Assembly: GCF_017815515.1 (NCBI RefSeq)
Contig: NZ_CP072611.1
Location: forward strand, 1,364,001-1,428,000
Origin: Aureimonas populi
GTDB lineage: Bacteria > Pseudomonadota > Alphaproteobacteria > Rhizobiales > Rhizobiaceae
Reading direction: 5' to 3'
DNA length: 64,000 nucleotides
This document shows, piece by piece, positions 26,193 to 34,295 of the stretch; the first letter of the stretch is position 1, and the number at the start of each line of letters is the position of its first letter. The position numbers and the translations under genes are program-made. A model generated the notes under the pieces. The model was not told the origin of the DNA, made no database searches, and saw nothing but the letters and a program-made list of their open reading frames with translations.

Positions 26193-27299
26193 TCACCCTG
26201 CCGCCGCCAGGCGGGGCGGCGCGGGGGGCAGGCCGCGGCGGCCGACCGCCTCGAGCGGGCCGATCTCGCGCTCCACCAGGGGCACCACCTCCTTGGCGAA
26301 GCGCTCGAGCGAGCGGCGCGCGCGCGCGATCGGCATGTCGCCGAACTGGAAGAAACAGTTGAAATGGATGGGATCGAAGCGCCGCAGGTCCGCCACGATG
26401 CGCTCGGCGATGCCATGGGGATCGCCGATCATGTAGTTGTCCCGGAAGCTTTCCAGGCTCGCTTCGTCGGGCATCGCCACGGGCTCGAGGCGCGAGCCGT
26501 CCATGGCCGGGGTTCGCGCCCTCAGCGCGAAGGCCATGCGCGCATAGCTGCGCCCGCGCTCGGCCGCGTCCATCGCCTCGCGCTTGTCGTCGGTCACATG
26601 GATATATTGCTGCATGGCGACAGGCATGGCGTCCCGGGCGAAGCCGCAGGCCTCCCAGTTCTGCAAGGCCGCCGCGTGCGAGCGGGCCAGCAGGCCGGGC
26701 TTGCCGTTCAGCGCGCCCGACACGAAGGGGACGGCGCCGTCCGGCGCGACGGCGGCGAAGATTTCCGGCGCGATGGAGGTGAGGAAGACGTCGGGCATCG
26801 GCTTCTGGACCGGGCGGATGGCGAAGGCCGTCTCGGGAACGGTGATATGGCGCCCCCGGAATTCCACCCGCCCCTCCACGAGCGCGGCCCGCAGCACGGT
26901 CCAGTACTCGACGAAGATCTCGTTCTTGCGCGCGAGGTCGATGCCGAAGCGCTCGAACTCGTGCGCCTGATAGCCGCTGCCCAGGCCCAGCACCGCGCGC
27001 CCGCCGCTCTGCTGGTCCAGGAGCGCGATCTCCTGCGCCACGCGCAGCGGATGGTGCAGCGGCAGGACCACGACGCCCGGCCCCAGCCGGATCCGCTTCG
27101 TGCGCCCGGCCATGTAGGAGGCCATCATCAGGGGCGAGACGCTGAGCGAATAGTTCGTGAAATGATGCTCGGCGAACCAGGCGGCATCGAAGCCGACCTC
27201 GTCCGCGATCTCGACCATGGTCCGCGTGTCCGCCATCACGCCGGGTATGCCGCCCGGATTGTCGTGGTGGGTCATCAGGTTGAAGAGGCCAAACTTCAC
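26193..27299 (-). CDS. LLM-class (luciferase-like) flavin-dependent oxidoreductase
   Basis: 368 residues from GTG 27299 (MKFGLFNLM), preceded by AAGAAGG at the right distance; a longer frame to 27392 adds an Arg-rich segment not seen in the family. LLM hallmarks are FDAAWFAEHHFTNYSLS, RIRLGPGVVVLPLHHPLRV and GRAVLGLGSGYQAHEFERF. It is a paralogue of the LLM protein at 14544-15614 and is the first gene of the operon running down to 11207. It should use FMNH2 to oxygenate the imported substrate or an early product. The 293-base region upstream, to the ridA stop, holds two terminators of the preceding operon and A/T-rich repeats. Confidence 0.9.
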   Translation of the reverse strand: MKFGLFNLMTHHDNPGGIPGVMADTRTMVEIADEVGFDAAWFAEHHFTNYSLSVSPLMMASYMAGRTKRIRLGPGVVVLPLHHPLRVAQEIALLDQQSGGRAVLGLGSGYQAHEFERFGIDLARKNEIFVEYWTVLRAALVEGRVEFRGRHITVPETAFAIRPVQKPMPDVFLTSIAPEIFAAVAPDGAVPFVSGALNGKPGLLARSHAAALQNWEACGFARDAMPVAMQQYIHVTDDKREAMDAAERGRSYARMAFALRARTPAMDGSRLEPVAMPDEASLESFRDNYMIGDPHGIAERIVADLRRFDPIHFNCFFQFGDMPIARARRSLERFAKEVVPLVEREIGPLEAVGRRGLPPAPPRLAAAG

Positions 27300-27476
27300 G
27301 GCGCGCCCTTCTTCTGCTGGCGTCCTGCATCGCCGGGAACGCCCCGCCGACCTTGTCACGAACTCAGCTTCGTCGGCGCGGCCGGCCGTCACAAGCGTTC
27401 GTTCCTAACCGGACGCCAACCGCCGCTTACGCGTCGGCGATGCATTAGTGCTTCTAATTGAGGCGAGTGGCAAGCC

Positions 27477-27497
27477 TGCAAAAAATATATGCAAAAA
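27477..27497. repeat. Direct repeat TGCAAAAA, possible operator
   Basis: TGCAAAAA occurs at 27477-27484 and again at 27490-27497, 13 bases apart, in an A/T-rich patch upstream of the LLM gene. On the minus strand the same bases give the T-rich tail after a terminator stem, so the repeat may simply be that tail. Confidence 0.35.
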
Positions 27498-27521
27498 GCC
27501 TGGAAAGAGCGCGATTCCAGG
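27493..27521 (-). terminator. Second of two tandem terminators after the leftward ridA operon
   Basis: Read on the minus strand, CCTGGAA and TTCCAGG (27515-27521 with 27499-27505) form a 7-bp stem with a 9-base loop, followed by CTTTTTGC. This is a good Rho-independent terminator for genes transcribed leftward through ridA. Confidence 0.7.
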
Positions 27522-27541
27522 CCTTTACACGCAGAAAGCGA

Positions 27542-27572
27542 AACGGGCGGGCGCCCTGTGGCCCCGCCCGTT
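27542..27572 (-). terminator. First of two tandem terminators after the leftward ridA operon
   Basis: A 10-bp perfect G+C-rich stem, AACGGGCGGG (27542-27551) with CCCGCCCGTT (27563-27572), starts 27 bases beyond the ridA stop. On the minus strand the stem is followed by TTTCGCTTTCTGC. It should end transcription of the operon running down from 37029 and insulate the LLM-hydantoinase operon. Confidence 0.75.
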
Positions 27573-27598
27573 CCGCTCGTTCTGCGGCAAGCGGCCTT

Positions 27599-27988
27599 CT
27601 AGTCCTCGGCGACGGCGATCGCCTCGATCTCCAGGCGCAGCTCCGGCCGCGCCAGCCCCGCGACATAGACCAGCGTGGAGGCCGGCTTGTGTCCGCCCAT
27701 GCGTTCGGCCCGGACGTGCGAGAAGGCCTCCCGGTCCTGTGGCCGGGTCATGAAGACGGTGGTGCGCACGATATCGGCAAGGCTCATCCCCGCCTCGGCC
27801 AGGGCAAGCTCCAGATTGTCGAAGACGGCCGCCGCTTCCTGCGCGAAGTCGGACGGAACGGTCCCGTCCGCGCGCAGGCCGATCTGGCCGGCGAGATAAA
27901 GCGTGTGCACGGCGCCCGACACTTCCACCGCATGGTGGTAGGTCAGGGGCGCCGCGCGCCCGCCCGGGTTGTGGAATTGCTTGGGCAC
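27599..27988 (-). CDS. RidA/YjgF/UK114-family protein without the canonical active-site Arg
   Basis: 129 residues from GTG 27988 (MPKQFHNPG), with AAAGGAGA upstream. The Rid fold is clear: TLYLAGQIGLRADGTVPSDF, FDNLELALAEAGMSLADIVRTTVFMT and ELRLEIEAIAV at the C-terminus. In RidA deaminases the segment before the last strands contains a catalytic Arg (PARSCVEV in E. coli); here it is PASTLVYV, so the Arg is missing, as in the Rid subfamilies found in catabolic clusters. It probably handles a reactive imine/enamine or an aminoacrylate-like pathway intermediate by another mechanism. Last gene of the leftward operon, 29 bases after the MFS gene. Confidence 0.88.
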   Translation of the reverse strand: MPKQFHNPGGRAAPLTYHHAVEVSGAVHTLYLAGQIGLRADGTVPSDFAQEAAAVFDNLELALAEAGMSLADIVRTTVFMTRPQDREAFSHVRAERMGGHKPASTLVYVAGLARPELRLEIEAIAVAED

Positions 27989-28017
27989 GGCTTGCGGTTC
28001 TCCTTTCGAGGCGGACG

Positions 28018-29205
28018 TCAGACCCTGCCGGACCTCGCCTCCCGCAGCACGTAGAGCTGCGAGAGGCAGGCGATGGCGGCCATGAGGAGGGGAAGGGTCC
28101 CAAGGGCGGAGGAGGGGCTTGGGAAGAGGGTGACGAGAAGCCCGCCGACGAACCCGCCGCCGAGCTGCGAGAAGCCGAGCAGCGCGGAGGCCGCCCCCGC
28201 TTCCTTGCTCGTGTTCCGCAGCGCCTGCACGGTGAAGCCGGGCGTAGCCATGGCGACCGCGAAGGCATAGAGGCCGACCGGCAGGAACACCGCCGCCAGA
28301 CTGTCGAAGCCGCGCGCCGCGTTCACCGCCAGCAAAAGACCCGCCGCCAGCATGAGAAGGCTCGCCGGCAGCACGAGCGAGGCGGCCGAGCGATGGCGCA
28401 GAAGGCGCCGGGCGAGCAGGGCGCCGAGCGTGTAGAAGGCCGATTGCAGCAGCATCGCCGCGCCGAACTGCGCGGGCGAGAGGCCGAGATCGGCGTCGGC
28501 CACGAAGGCCAGCACCGTGGACAGCATGTAGATGCAGCCGATCGAGCAGGCGGCGATGGACATGGACGCGACGATCGGCCCGCGCCCCAGGAGCCGGGCA
28601 TAGGTCCTGGCGACCTGCACGGGCGCCGCCTTGCGCCGGTCGGGCTCCGGGTTGGTCTCCTCGATGCAGAAGGTGCACAGGAGAAGCAGGAAGACGCCGA
28701 AGGCGATCATCAGCACGAACAAGCCGGGCCACGGAGCGACGGTGAGGAGCAGCCCGCCCAGCCCCGGCGCGAAGGCCGGGAGGATCGCCAGCATCGTTCC
28801 GACCGAGCCGAGGACCTGCCCGGCGCGCTCGTCGTCGAACAGGTCGCGGACGATCGCGCGCGTGACGGTGATGCCCGCCGCCGCGCCGATGCCCTGGATC
28901 AGCCGCGCGGCGGAAAGCCCGTCTATCGAGGTGGCGGCAAGGGCGAGAGCGCTGCCCGCGATATAGGTGGCGAGGAAGAGCTGCAGCACGATGCGCCGCC
29001 CGAACGCGTCGGCGAGCGGGCCGCAGGCGAGCTGGGCGAAGGAGAAGCCGAAGAAATAGGCGACGAGGGTGAACTGCACGGCGCCCTCGTCCACCGCGAA
29101 CGCCTCAGCGATCGAGGGCATGGCCGGCGTATAGATCGACATGGACAAGGGGCCGAGCGAGACGAAAGCCGCACCGGCGATGGCGACGAGACGCGCGGAC
29201 ATCAT
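28018..29205 (-). CDS. MFS transporter of the Bcr/CflA (DHA1) drug-efflux type
   Basis: 395 residues with about 12 hydrophobic segments. The DHA1/Bcr pattern appears as LGPLSMSIYTPAMPSIAEAF in helix 1, CGPLADAFGRRIVL in the helix 2-3 loop, and ARLIQGIGAAAGITVTRAIVRDLF in helices 4-5. These proteins usually export drugs or small metabolites by proton antiport. It may remove a toxic pathway intermediate or serve as an exchanger. ATG at 29205 (a second ATG follows directly). It lies between an FMN reductase and a RidA-like gene in one operon. Confidence 0.9.
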   Translation of the reverse strand: MMSARLVAIAGAAFVSLGPLSMSIYTPAMPSIAEAFAVDEGAVQFTLVAYFFGFSFAQLACGPLADAFGRRIVLQLFLATYIAGSALALAATSIDGLSAARLIQGIGAAAGITVTRAIVRDLFDDERAGQVLGSVGTMLAILPAFAPGLGGLLLTVAPWPGLFVLMIAFGVFLLLLCTFCIEETNPEPDRRKAAPVQVARTYARLLGRGPIVASMSIAACSIGCIYMLSTVLAFVADADLGLSPAQFGAAMLLQSAFYTLGALLARRLLRHRSAASLVLPASLLMLAAGLLLAVNAARGFDSLAAVFLPVGLYAFAVAMATPGFTVQALRNTSKEAGAASALLGFSQLGGGFVGGLLVTLFPSPSSALGTLPLLMAAIACLSQLYVLREARSGRV

Positions 29206-29260
29206 GGTGCGAGGGGCTCCCCTTCGGCCGGCAAGGGCCCTGCCCGGCCGGCGGGGCGGA

Positions 29261-29824
29261 TCAGGATGCGGCGCGCGCCATGACGGGGGCGCGCTCCTCG
29301 GCGGGGCCGGCCGGCAGGGCGGCGACGAATTCCCCCATGACGCCCAGGAGCTCGTCGCATTCGATGGCGCCCTGCGGGCCGATCGTGCAGGCGATGTCCT
29401 TGTCGAGAACGAAATGGGAGCGGGCCACGTGGCCCGCGCGCATGGACTGGAGCACGGGCCGCAGCCCGTAGTCCAGCGCCAGGACATGGGCAAGGCTGCC
29501 CCCCACCGCCAGCGGCAGCACGGTCTTGCGCGCCAGCCCGAACTGGGGAAGGAGATCCAGGAAGATTTTGAGGAGCCCCGAGAAGGAGGCCTTGTAGATC
29601 GGCGTCACGATGACGACGCCGTCCGCCGCGGCCACGAGCGACAGGGCCCGCTCGATGGCCGGGTCGCCGTCGCGGCGAAACACCATGGCCTCCACCGGCA
29701 GGCGGGAGAGCGCCAGATGGGTCGTCTTCGCGCCCAGCATCGTCAGATGCCCTCCCACCGCCTCGGCGACGAAGGCGCTGCGGGAGCCGGAGGACGGGCT
29801 GGCGGAGAGGATGGCGATGCGCAC
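29261..29824 (-). CDS. NAD(P)H-dependent FMN reductase, SsuE/MsuE-like
   Basis: 187 residues of the flavodoxin-like FMN reductase family: MRIAILSASPSSGSRS at the N-terminus (phosphate loop), the SsuE-typical ADGVVIVTPIYKASFSGLLK and KIFLDLLPQFGL. I start it at GTG 29824, which gives the typical N-terminus; an in-frame TTG at 29893 would add 23 residues with no ribosome site. SsuE-type enzymes supply FMNH2 to LLM monooxygenases. No LLM gene is in the same operon, but two are in the adjacent one (14544 and 26193), so it is the best candidate partner for them. Confidence 0.9.
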   Translation of the reverse strand: MRIAILSASPSSGSRSAFVAEAVGGHLTMLGAKTTHLALSRLPVEAMVFRRDGDPAIERALSLVAAADGVVIVTPIYKASFSGLLKIFLDLLPQFGLARKTVLPLAVGGSLAHVLALDYGLRPVLQSMRAGHVARSHFVLDKDIACTIGPQGAIECDELLGVMGEFVAALPAGPAEERAPVMARAAS

Positions 29825-30002
29825 GACAGGAATTCCGACATGGGAGCGAACTTGGCTTTCCACGACTGTGGGAATGTCGGACGGGCGTGACAAACGAGAA
29901 ATATCATCGACGACCTAAGCTGCGCTTAATCGTATGGCCGGCAGTGCCGGGCCCCGGGCAGACTATCGGCCGAGCGGCCGGCGGATTGCAAGCCCGCAGA
30001 GG

Positions 30003-30938
30003 CTATCCGGGCGGGACGTGGGCTTCCCGCAGCACGTCCTTCACGAAGCGCCGCAGCCAGGCGCCGAAATTGGAGTGGTGGGCTCGCTCGTGCCAGAGCA
30101 TGAAGAAGCGCATCCGGCCGAACTCCTCCGGCGCGCCCACCACCGAAAAATCGCCGAATCGCGCCAGATAATCGGCGAAGGGCCGGGCGGAGGTGAAGAC
30201 GAGGTCGCTCTGCGACAGGATGAACGGCACCAGCGCATATTCCGAGACGGCCGCGCGGATGGAGCGCGCGAGCCCCAGCTCCGCGAGCCGCCCGTCGATG
30301 GGGCTCGCCATGGAGGCGTGCGGCGGGTTGGGCGAAAGATGCTCCAGCCGTAGATAATGCGCCATGGAGATGCGGCCGGCGCCGGCCGCCGGATGGGCGC
30401 GGTCCACCATGCACACCACCTCGCAGTCCATCAGCTCCTCGGACCGCAGGTCGCGCCCCGGCAGCTCGCGATGGCCCAGCACGAGGTCGGCCTCGCCCGA
30501 TTCCAGGAGGCCGTCCAGCGCCGCCGCGCTCGGCATGGGCGAGACTTCCAGCACCATGTTCGGCGCCGCGGCGCGCAGGCTCTTCACGAGCTGGGGAAGG
30601 AGATAGGGCCCCAGGCTCGTCGCCGCGACGATGCGCACGTGGCGCTCGGAGGTGAAGGGGTCGAAATCCGTCTCCCGCCCTACCAGATGGTCCACGTCCG
30701 ACAGGATGCGGTCGATCAGGACCGCGACATCCTCGCCGCGCTCGGTGCGCACGAGGCTGCCTCCGCCGCGCACCAGAAGCGGGTCGCCGGTGAGCCCGCG
30801 AAGCCGGCGCAGCGTCAGGCTCACCGCCGGCTGGCTGAGGCCGTGAGCGGCGGCCGCGCGCGACACGCTGCGCTCGTCCAGCACCGATTTCAGGATGCGA
30901 AGCTGACGGATGTCGAGCTCGGTGCGGGCGCGCTCCAG
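30003..30938 (-). CDS. LysR-family regulator with unresolved start codon
   Basis: The protein has a complete LysR DNA-binding domain only if translation begins before the GTG at 30884: the frame upstream encodes LDIRQLRILKSVLDERSV, the normal first helix, followed by AAAAHGLSQPAVSLTLRRL. Between the preceding in-frame stop and GTG 30884 there is no ATG, GTG or TTG. The only near-cognate start that keeps the domain is CTG at 30938, used here as a placeholder (311 residues). The effector domain is intact (HVRIVAATSLGPYLLPQLV). It lies in the leftward operon after a flavodoxin-fold reductase, with about 50 bases between. A rare start codon, or a sequencing or natural frameshift near the N-terminus, would explain this. 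Confidence 0.75.
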   Translation of the reverse strand: MERARTELDIRQLRILKSVLDERSVSRAAAAHGLSQPAVSLTLRRLRGLTGDPLLVRGGGSLVRTERGEDVAVLIDRILSDVDHLVGRETDFDPFTSERHVRIVAATSLGPYLLPQLVKSLRAAAPNMVLEVSPMPSAAALDGLLESGEADLVLGHRELPGRDLRSEELMDCEVVCMVDRAHPAAGAGRISMAHYLRLEHLSPNPPHASMASPIDGRLAELGLARSIRAAVSEYALVPFILSQSDLVFTSARPFADYLARFGDFSVVGAPEEFGRMRFFMLWHERAHHSNFGAWLRRFVKDVLREAHVPPG

Positions 30939-30987
30939 CGGCGGCTTCCCGCTGCTCGCCGGCGCGCCTGCGTCCGTGGGGGGCGTG

Positions 30988-31581
30988 TCAGAAACGGGCC
31001 ATCCTCCGCGCCACGGTGAGCTTGAAGGCGTCCAGCTCCCGCGGTCCGTTGTTGTTCATGTCGTAGAGCGCATGATAGCCGACGCGCCCCTGCGGGCGGA
31101 AGATGCCGTAGAGCACTCGGCGCGCCACGCGCCGAGGCGGATCTCCCACCAGCATGGCGCGCAGGCGCGGGCCGCCATAGGTCGTCACCACCGCCACCTT
31201 GCGGATATTGTTCATCACCCGCCGCAGCCGGCCCCGGTCGCCCTCCTCCATCTCGAAGGCGACGCCGGGCACGAAGACGCGGTCGAAGAAGCCCTTCAGG
31301 ATCGCCGGCATGCCGAAATTCCACACCGGATGGACGAGAACGATCCCCTCGGCCGCGCGCACGCGCTCCACGTAAGGGGCGATCTCGGGCGTGATGTTGG
31401 CGGCCGTGTCGTGGTAGCGCAGCCGCTCCTCGCGCGAGAGCACCGCCTCGAACCCTTCCGCATAGAGGGACAGAAGGTCGATCTCGTGCCCGGCCTTTCT
31501 CAGGCTTTCCAGCACCACATCGCGCAGGGCCGCGCTGTAGCTCTCCTCCACCGGATGGGCGTGGATGACGAGGACGCGCAT
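30988..31581 (-). CDS. Flavodoxin-fold NAD(P)H:quinone oxidoreductase (MdaB/KefF/NQO family)
   Basis: 197 residues from ATG 31581, preceded by GAGCGAGGG. The flavodoxin-like fold shows MRVLVIHAHPVEESYSAALRD (flavin phosphate loop, split here: MRVLVIHAHPVEESYSA), GIVLVHPVWNFGMPAILKGF and VAVVTTYGG. Relatives reduce quinones or aromatic nitro and azo groups with NAD(P)H. It follows the FAD oxidase by 11 bases in the transporter-deaminase operon. It may recycle a quinone-like product or supply reduced flavin; the actual substrate is unknown. Confidence 0.88.
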   Translation of the reverse strand: MRVLVIHAHPVEESYSAALRDVVLESLRKAGHEIDLLSLYAEGFEAVLSREERLRYHDTAANITPEIAPYVERVRAAEGIVLVHPVWNFGMPAILKGFFDRVFVPGVAFEMEEGDRGRLRRVMNNIRKVAVVTTYGGPRLRAMLVGDPPRRVARRVLYGIFRPQGRVGYHALYDMNNNGPRELDAFKLTVARRMARF

Positions 31582-31592
31582 CCGGCCCTCGC

Positions 31593-32987
31593 TCAGGCCG
31601 CGTCGGCGCGCTGAAGCCCGGAGAACAGCCACTGGCGCCCGCTGTCGAAATCGAAATCGGGATTCTCCCAGGCCACCATCTTGCCGGGGTTGAGAATGCC
31701 CTTCGGGTCCGCCTCCCGCTTGAAGGCGAGCTGCCCCCGGTCGGTGCGCTTCATGCCCCCTTCCTCCAGCGTGTAGCGATGGGGGTTGAAGACGAGGCAG
31801 CCGTTCTCCTCATGCATGGCGATGATCTCCTCCAGCCGCTCCTCCGTGGTGAAGCGCACGATGGGCAGGCCGGAGAAGACGACGCGCCCGTCGAAGCGGA
31901 TCACTTCGAGATGCAAGGGCAGCTCGTCGCCCAGAAGCTCGTGGATGCGCTTCACGCGCTCCAGGTCCGGATATTGCGTCTGGAGATAGGTGATCGAGGG
32001 ATCGACCTTCAGCCCCAGCATGGTGGTGTGGTTCCAGCATAATTCGAACACCGGCGGCAGGCGCTCGCCCTGCGCATCCCGGTCGGAGCGGAACAGGATT
32101 TTCGCATCGCTGTGGCGGGCATAGACCTCCAGCGCCTCCACCGATTGCGGGGCGACCATGGCCACCACCACGGAGCTTTCGCGCGGGATGAAGCGGCGGT
32201 GATGGCCGAAATAATCATGCGCCACGGGCGCGGCGACCGGCGCGATCTCCTTGACGAGAATGCCGTCCTGCCGGCCCAGCGCCTCGCCGAAGCGGCAGGC
32301 CTCGATGATGTCGGGAAAGCCGAGGATCACGCCCACCCAGTCATAGGCGGCGGTGAGTGGAATCTCGACCTCGGTGATGATGCCGTTGGTGCCGTAGGCA
32401 TGGGCCACTTTCAGGACGTCCGCGCCTTCGAGCTTGAGGACGCGCGGCTCCTCCTCGCAGGTGACGACGGTGAGGCCGAGAATGTTGCCGAAATTGCGCA
32501 GGCCCCCCCAGCGTATCGAGCCGACGCCGCCCGAGCCGCCGGCCACGAAGCCGCCGATCGTCGCCGTGCGGTAGGTGGAGGGAAAGAAGCGCATTTCCGC
32601 GCCATGCTCGGCCTTGGTGTGGCGGTCCATCTTTTCGAGAATGGCACCCGCCTGCGCGCGCACGCGCGTGGCATCCGAATGGACGATGCGGTCCATGGCG
32701 GAAAGATCGAGGATCGCGCCGCCCGAAAGCGGCATGGCCTGCCCGTAATTGCCGGTGCCCGCCCCGCGCGGGGTGATGGCGACGCCATGCCGGTAGGCGG
32801 CGCGCAGCACCTGAACCACCTCGGCCTCGCTCTGCGGCGTCACCACCAGCTCGGCGCTCACCCCTTCGAGCTGGCGCTTGAGGACGGGCGAATACCAGTA
32901 GAAGTCGCGGCTCTTCTTCTGCACGAATTTCGGATTGTCCTCGACCTTGATGGCGCCGAGGTCGGAGCGGAAGGCGTCGAGGGTCAT
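31593..32987 (-). CDS. FAD-linked oxidase (GlcD/VAO family)
   Basis: 464 residues of the PCMH-type FAD-binding family. The FAD pocket is seen in AELVVTPQSEAEVVQVLRAA, ITPRGAGTGNYGQAMPLSGG and STYRTATIGGFVAGGSGGVG; the C-terminus ends in FKREADPKGILNPGKMV, where family members place the substrate cap and the NPGK loop. Such enzymes dehydrogenate 2-hydroxy acids or oxidise alcohols and amines, delivering electrons to oxygen or quinones. The start overlaps the deaminase stop (ATGA), so the two proteins are made together and may act in sequence. Confidence 0.9.
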   Translation of the reverse strand: MTLDAFRSDLGAIKVEDNPKFVQKKSRDFYWYSPVLKRQLEGVSAELVVTPQSEAEVVQVLRAAYRHGVAITPRGAGTGNYGQAMPLSGGAILDLSAMDRIVHSDATRVRAQAGAILEKMDRHTKAEHGAEMRFFPSTYRTATIGGFVAGGSGGVGSIRWGGLRNFGNILGLTVVTCEEEPRVLKLEGADVLKVAHAYGTNGIITEVEIPLTAAYDWVGVILGFPDIIEACRFGEALGRQDGILVKEIAPVAAPVAHDYFGHHRRFIPRESSVVVAMVAPQSVEALEVYARHSDAKILFRSDRDAQGERLPPVFELCWNHTTMLGLKVDPSITYLQTQYPDLERVKRIHELLGDELPLHLEVIRFDGRVVFSGLPIVRFTTEERLEEIIAMHEENGCLVFNPHRYTLEEGGMKRTDRGQLAFKREADPKGILNPGKMVAWENPDFDFDSGRQWLFSGLQRADAA

Positions 32988-34291
32988 GGGCGGTCTCCGA
33001 GGATGGGGTCGAGTTCGCGGTAATCGGGAAGGGCCGTGTCGATGGGCGCGCCGGCGCGAAGGACGATGCGCTCGCTCTGCGGGCGGGAGAGGAATTCGGT
33101 GAGGTCGCGCGCCCGCGTCACCACGAGGTCGGCGGGACGGCCGGGCTCGATCAGGCCGCGATGGGCAAAGCCCCCCGTCGCGGCGGGCGTGGCGGTGACG
33201 GCGGAGAACCAGCTCGCCGCGTGCTCGGCCGGATGGTCGAGATGGGCGATGCGCACGGACTCGCGAAACACCTCCACCATGTCGAGATCGCCATAGGCGT
33301 AGAAGGGATCGCGCGTGTTGTCGGAGGAAAGCGAGACGGCGACGCCCGCCGCCTTCAACTCGTTGACGAGCGTGACGCCCCGCCAGCGCGGCGTGCGGGG
33401 GAAGGCGGCGTTGTGGCGGTCCTGGAGGTAGAGATTGCACAGGGGCAGGGAGACCACGGCGATGCCGGCCCGCGCCACGCGCTCGATGGTCTCCTTCGCG
33501 AACGCCTCTTCCTGCACGGCGAGCGAGCAGCAATGGCCGGCCAGGACGCGGCCGGAAAAGCCCGTCTCCAGCACCGTGTCGGCCAGCACCCGCAGCGTGC
33601 GCGAATCCGGCTCCTCGCTCTCGTCGATATGCAAATCGAGGTCGAGCCCGTGCCGCCCGGCCGCCTCCACGAGATTGGCGATGGCCTCGCCGGCCCGGTC
33701 GAAGAGCGAGATCGCCCCGCCGAGCTGCCCGCCATGATGCTTCACGGTGCGAGCCATCTCCTCCACGAGGTCGCGGTCCAGCGCGTGGTCGGGGCCGATC
33801 AGGGCGGTGGCCTGCAATTCCACGCGCCCCGCCCAGCGCTCGCGCATGGCTGAAAAGAGCGGCCATGTGGTCTCGTGCTGGGGCGGGGCGGAATCGAGAT
33901 GCGTGCGGATCGCCGCCGTGCCGTGCGCATAGGCGCAGCGCAGCGCGAACTCCATGCGCGCCTCTATGTCGGCGGCGCTCCAATGGGCCTCCCGGTCCTC
34001 TTTCACCGCCAGAAGCGCGCCCATGAAGCTGCCGTCGGGATTGGCCCGGCGCGGCCAGATATGCCCCTTGTCCAGATGGGTGTGCAGGTCGCAGAAGGCG
34101 GGCAGCACGATGCCGCCGTCGCAATCGTGCACCGTCTCGCCCGCCTGCGGCGAAGCCGCGCCGGCACTGTCCAGCGCGACGATGGTTCCGTCCTTCAGCC
34201 GGATGTCGACCTTGCGCCAGCCGCTTCCCTCGCCCGTCAATACGGCGGGGACGCGGGCATTGCGCAGAAGGCCGGGGGATGCGTTCGACAA
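32984..34291 (-). CDS. Cytosine-deaminase-like amidohydrolase (CodA family)
   Basis: 435 residues of the amidohydrolase superfamily. Metal ligands and active-site segments: CDLHTHLDKGHIW (His70, His72), LDLHIDESEEPD, LAGHCCSLAVQ and the terminal Asp in SLSSDNTRDPFYAYG. This order is that of cytosine, isoguanine and creatinine deaminases, which hydrolyse an amidine-type C-NH2 in a ring. It lies four bases after the permease of a pyrimidine/sulfonate-type ABC transporter and overlaps an FAD oxidase. Cytosine or 5-methylcytosine salvage is one option; deamination of creatinine or another cyclic guanidine is another, given the hydantoinase and creatininase-type genes nearby. Confidence 0.9.
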   Translation of the reverse strand: MSNASPGLLRNARVPAVLTGEGSGWRKVDIRLKDGTIVALDSAGAASPQAGETVHDCDGGIVLPAFCDLHTHLDKGHIWPRRANPDGSFMGALLAVKEDREAHWSAADIEARMEFALRCAYAHGTAAIRTHLDSAPPQHETTWPLFSAMRERWAGRVELQATALIGPDHALDRDLVEEMARTVKHHGGQLGGAISLFDRAGEAIANLVEAAGRHGLDLDLHIDESEEPDSRTLRVLADTVLETGFSGRVLAGHCCSLAVQEEAFAKETIERVARAGIAVVSLPLCNLYLQDRHNAAFPRTPRWRGVTLVNELKAAGVAVSLSSDNTRDPFYAYGDLDMVEVFRESVRIAHLDHPAEHAASWFSAVTATPAATGGFAHRGLIEPGRPADLVVTRARDLTEFLSRPQSERIVLRAGAPIDTALPDYRELDPILGDRP

Positions 34292-34295
34292 GGCG

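Noticed and set aside
22291..26362. Long plus-strand frames opposite hyuA and hyuB
   Set aside because: No motif, Arg- and Gly-rich; the minus strand encodes the hydantoinase subunits with intact motifs.
29825..29893. N-terminal extension of the FMN reductase from a TTG
   Set aside because: No ribosome site, and the family N-terminus matches the GTG at 29824.
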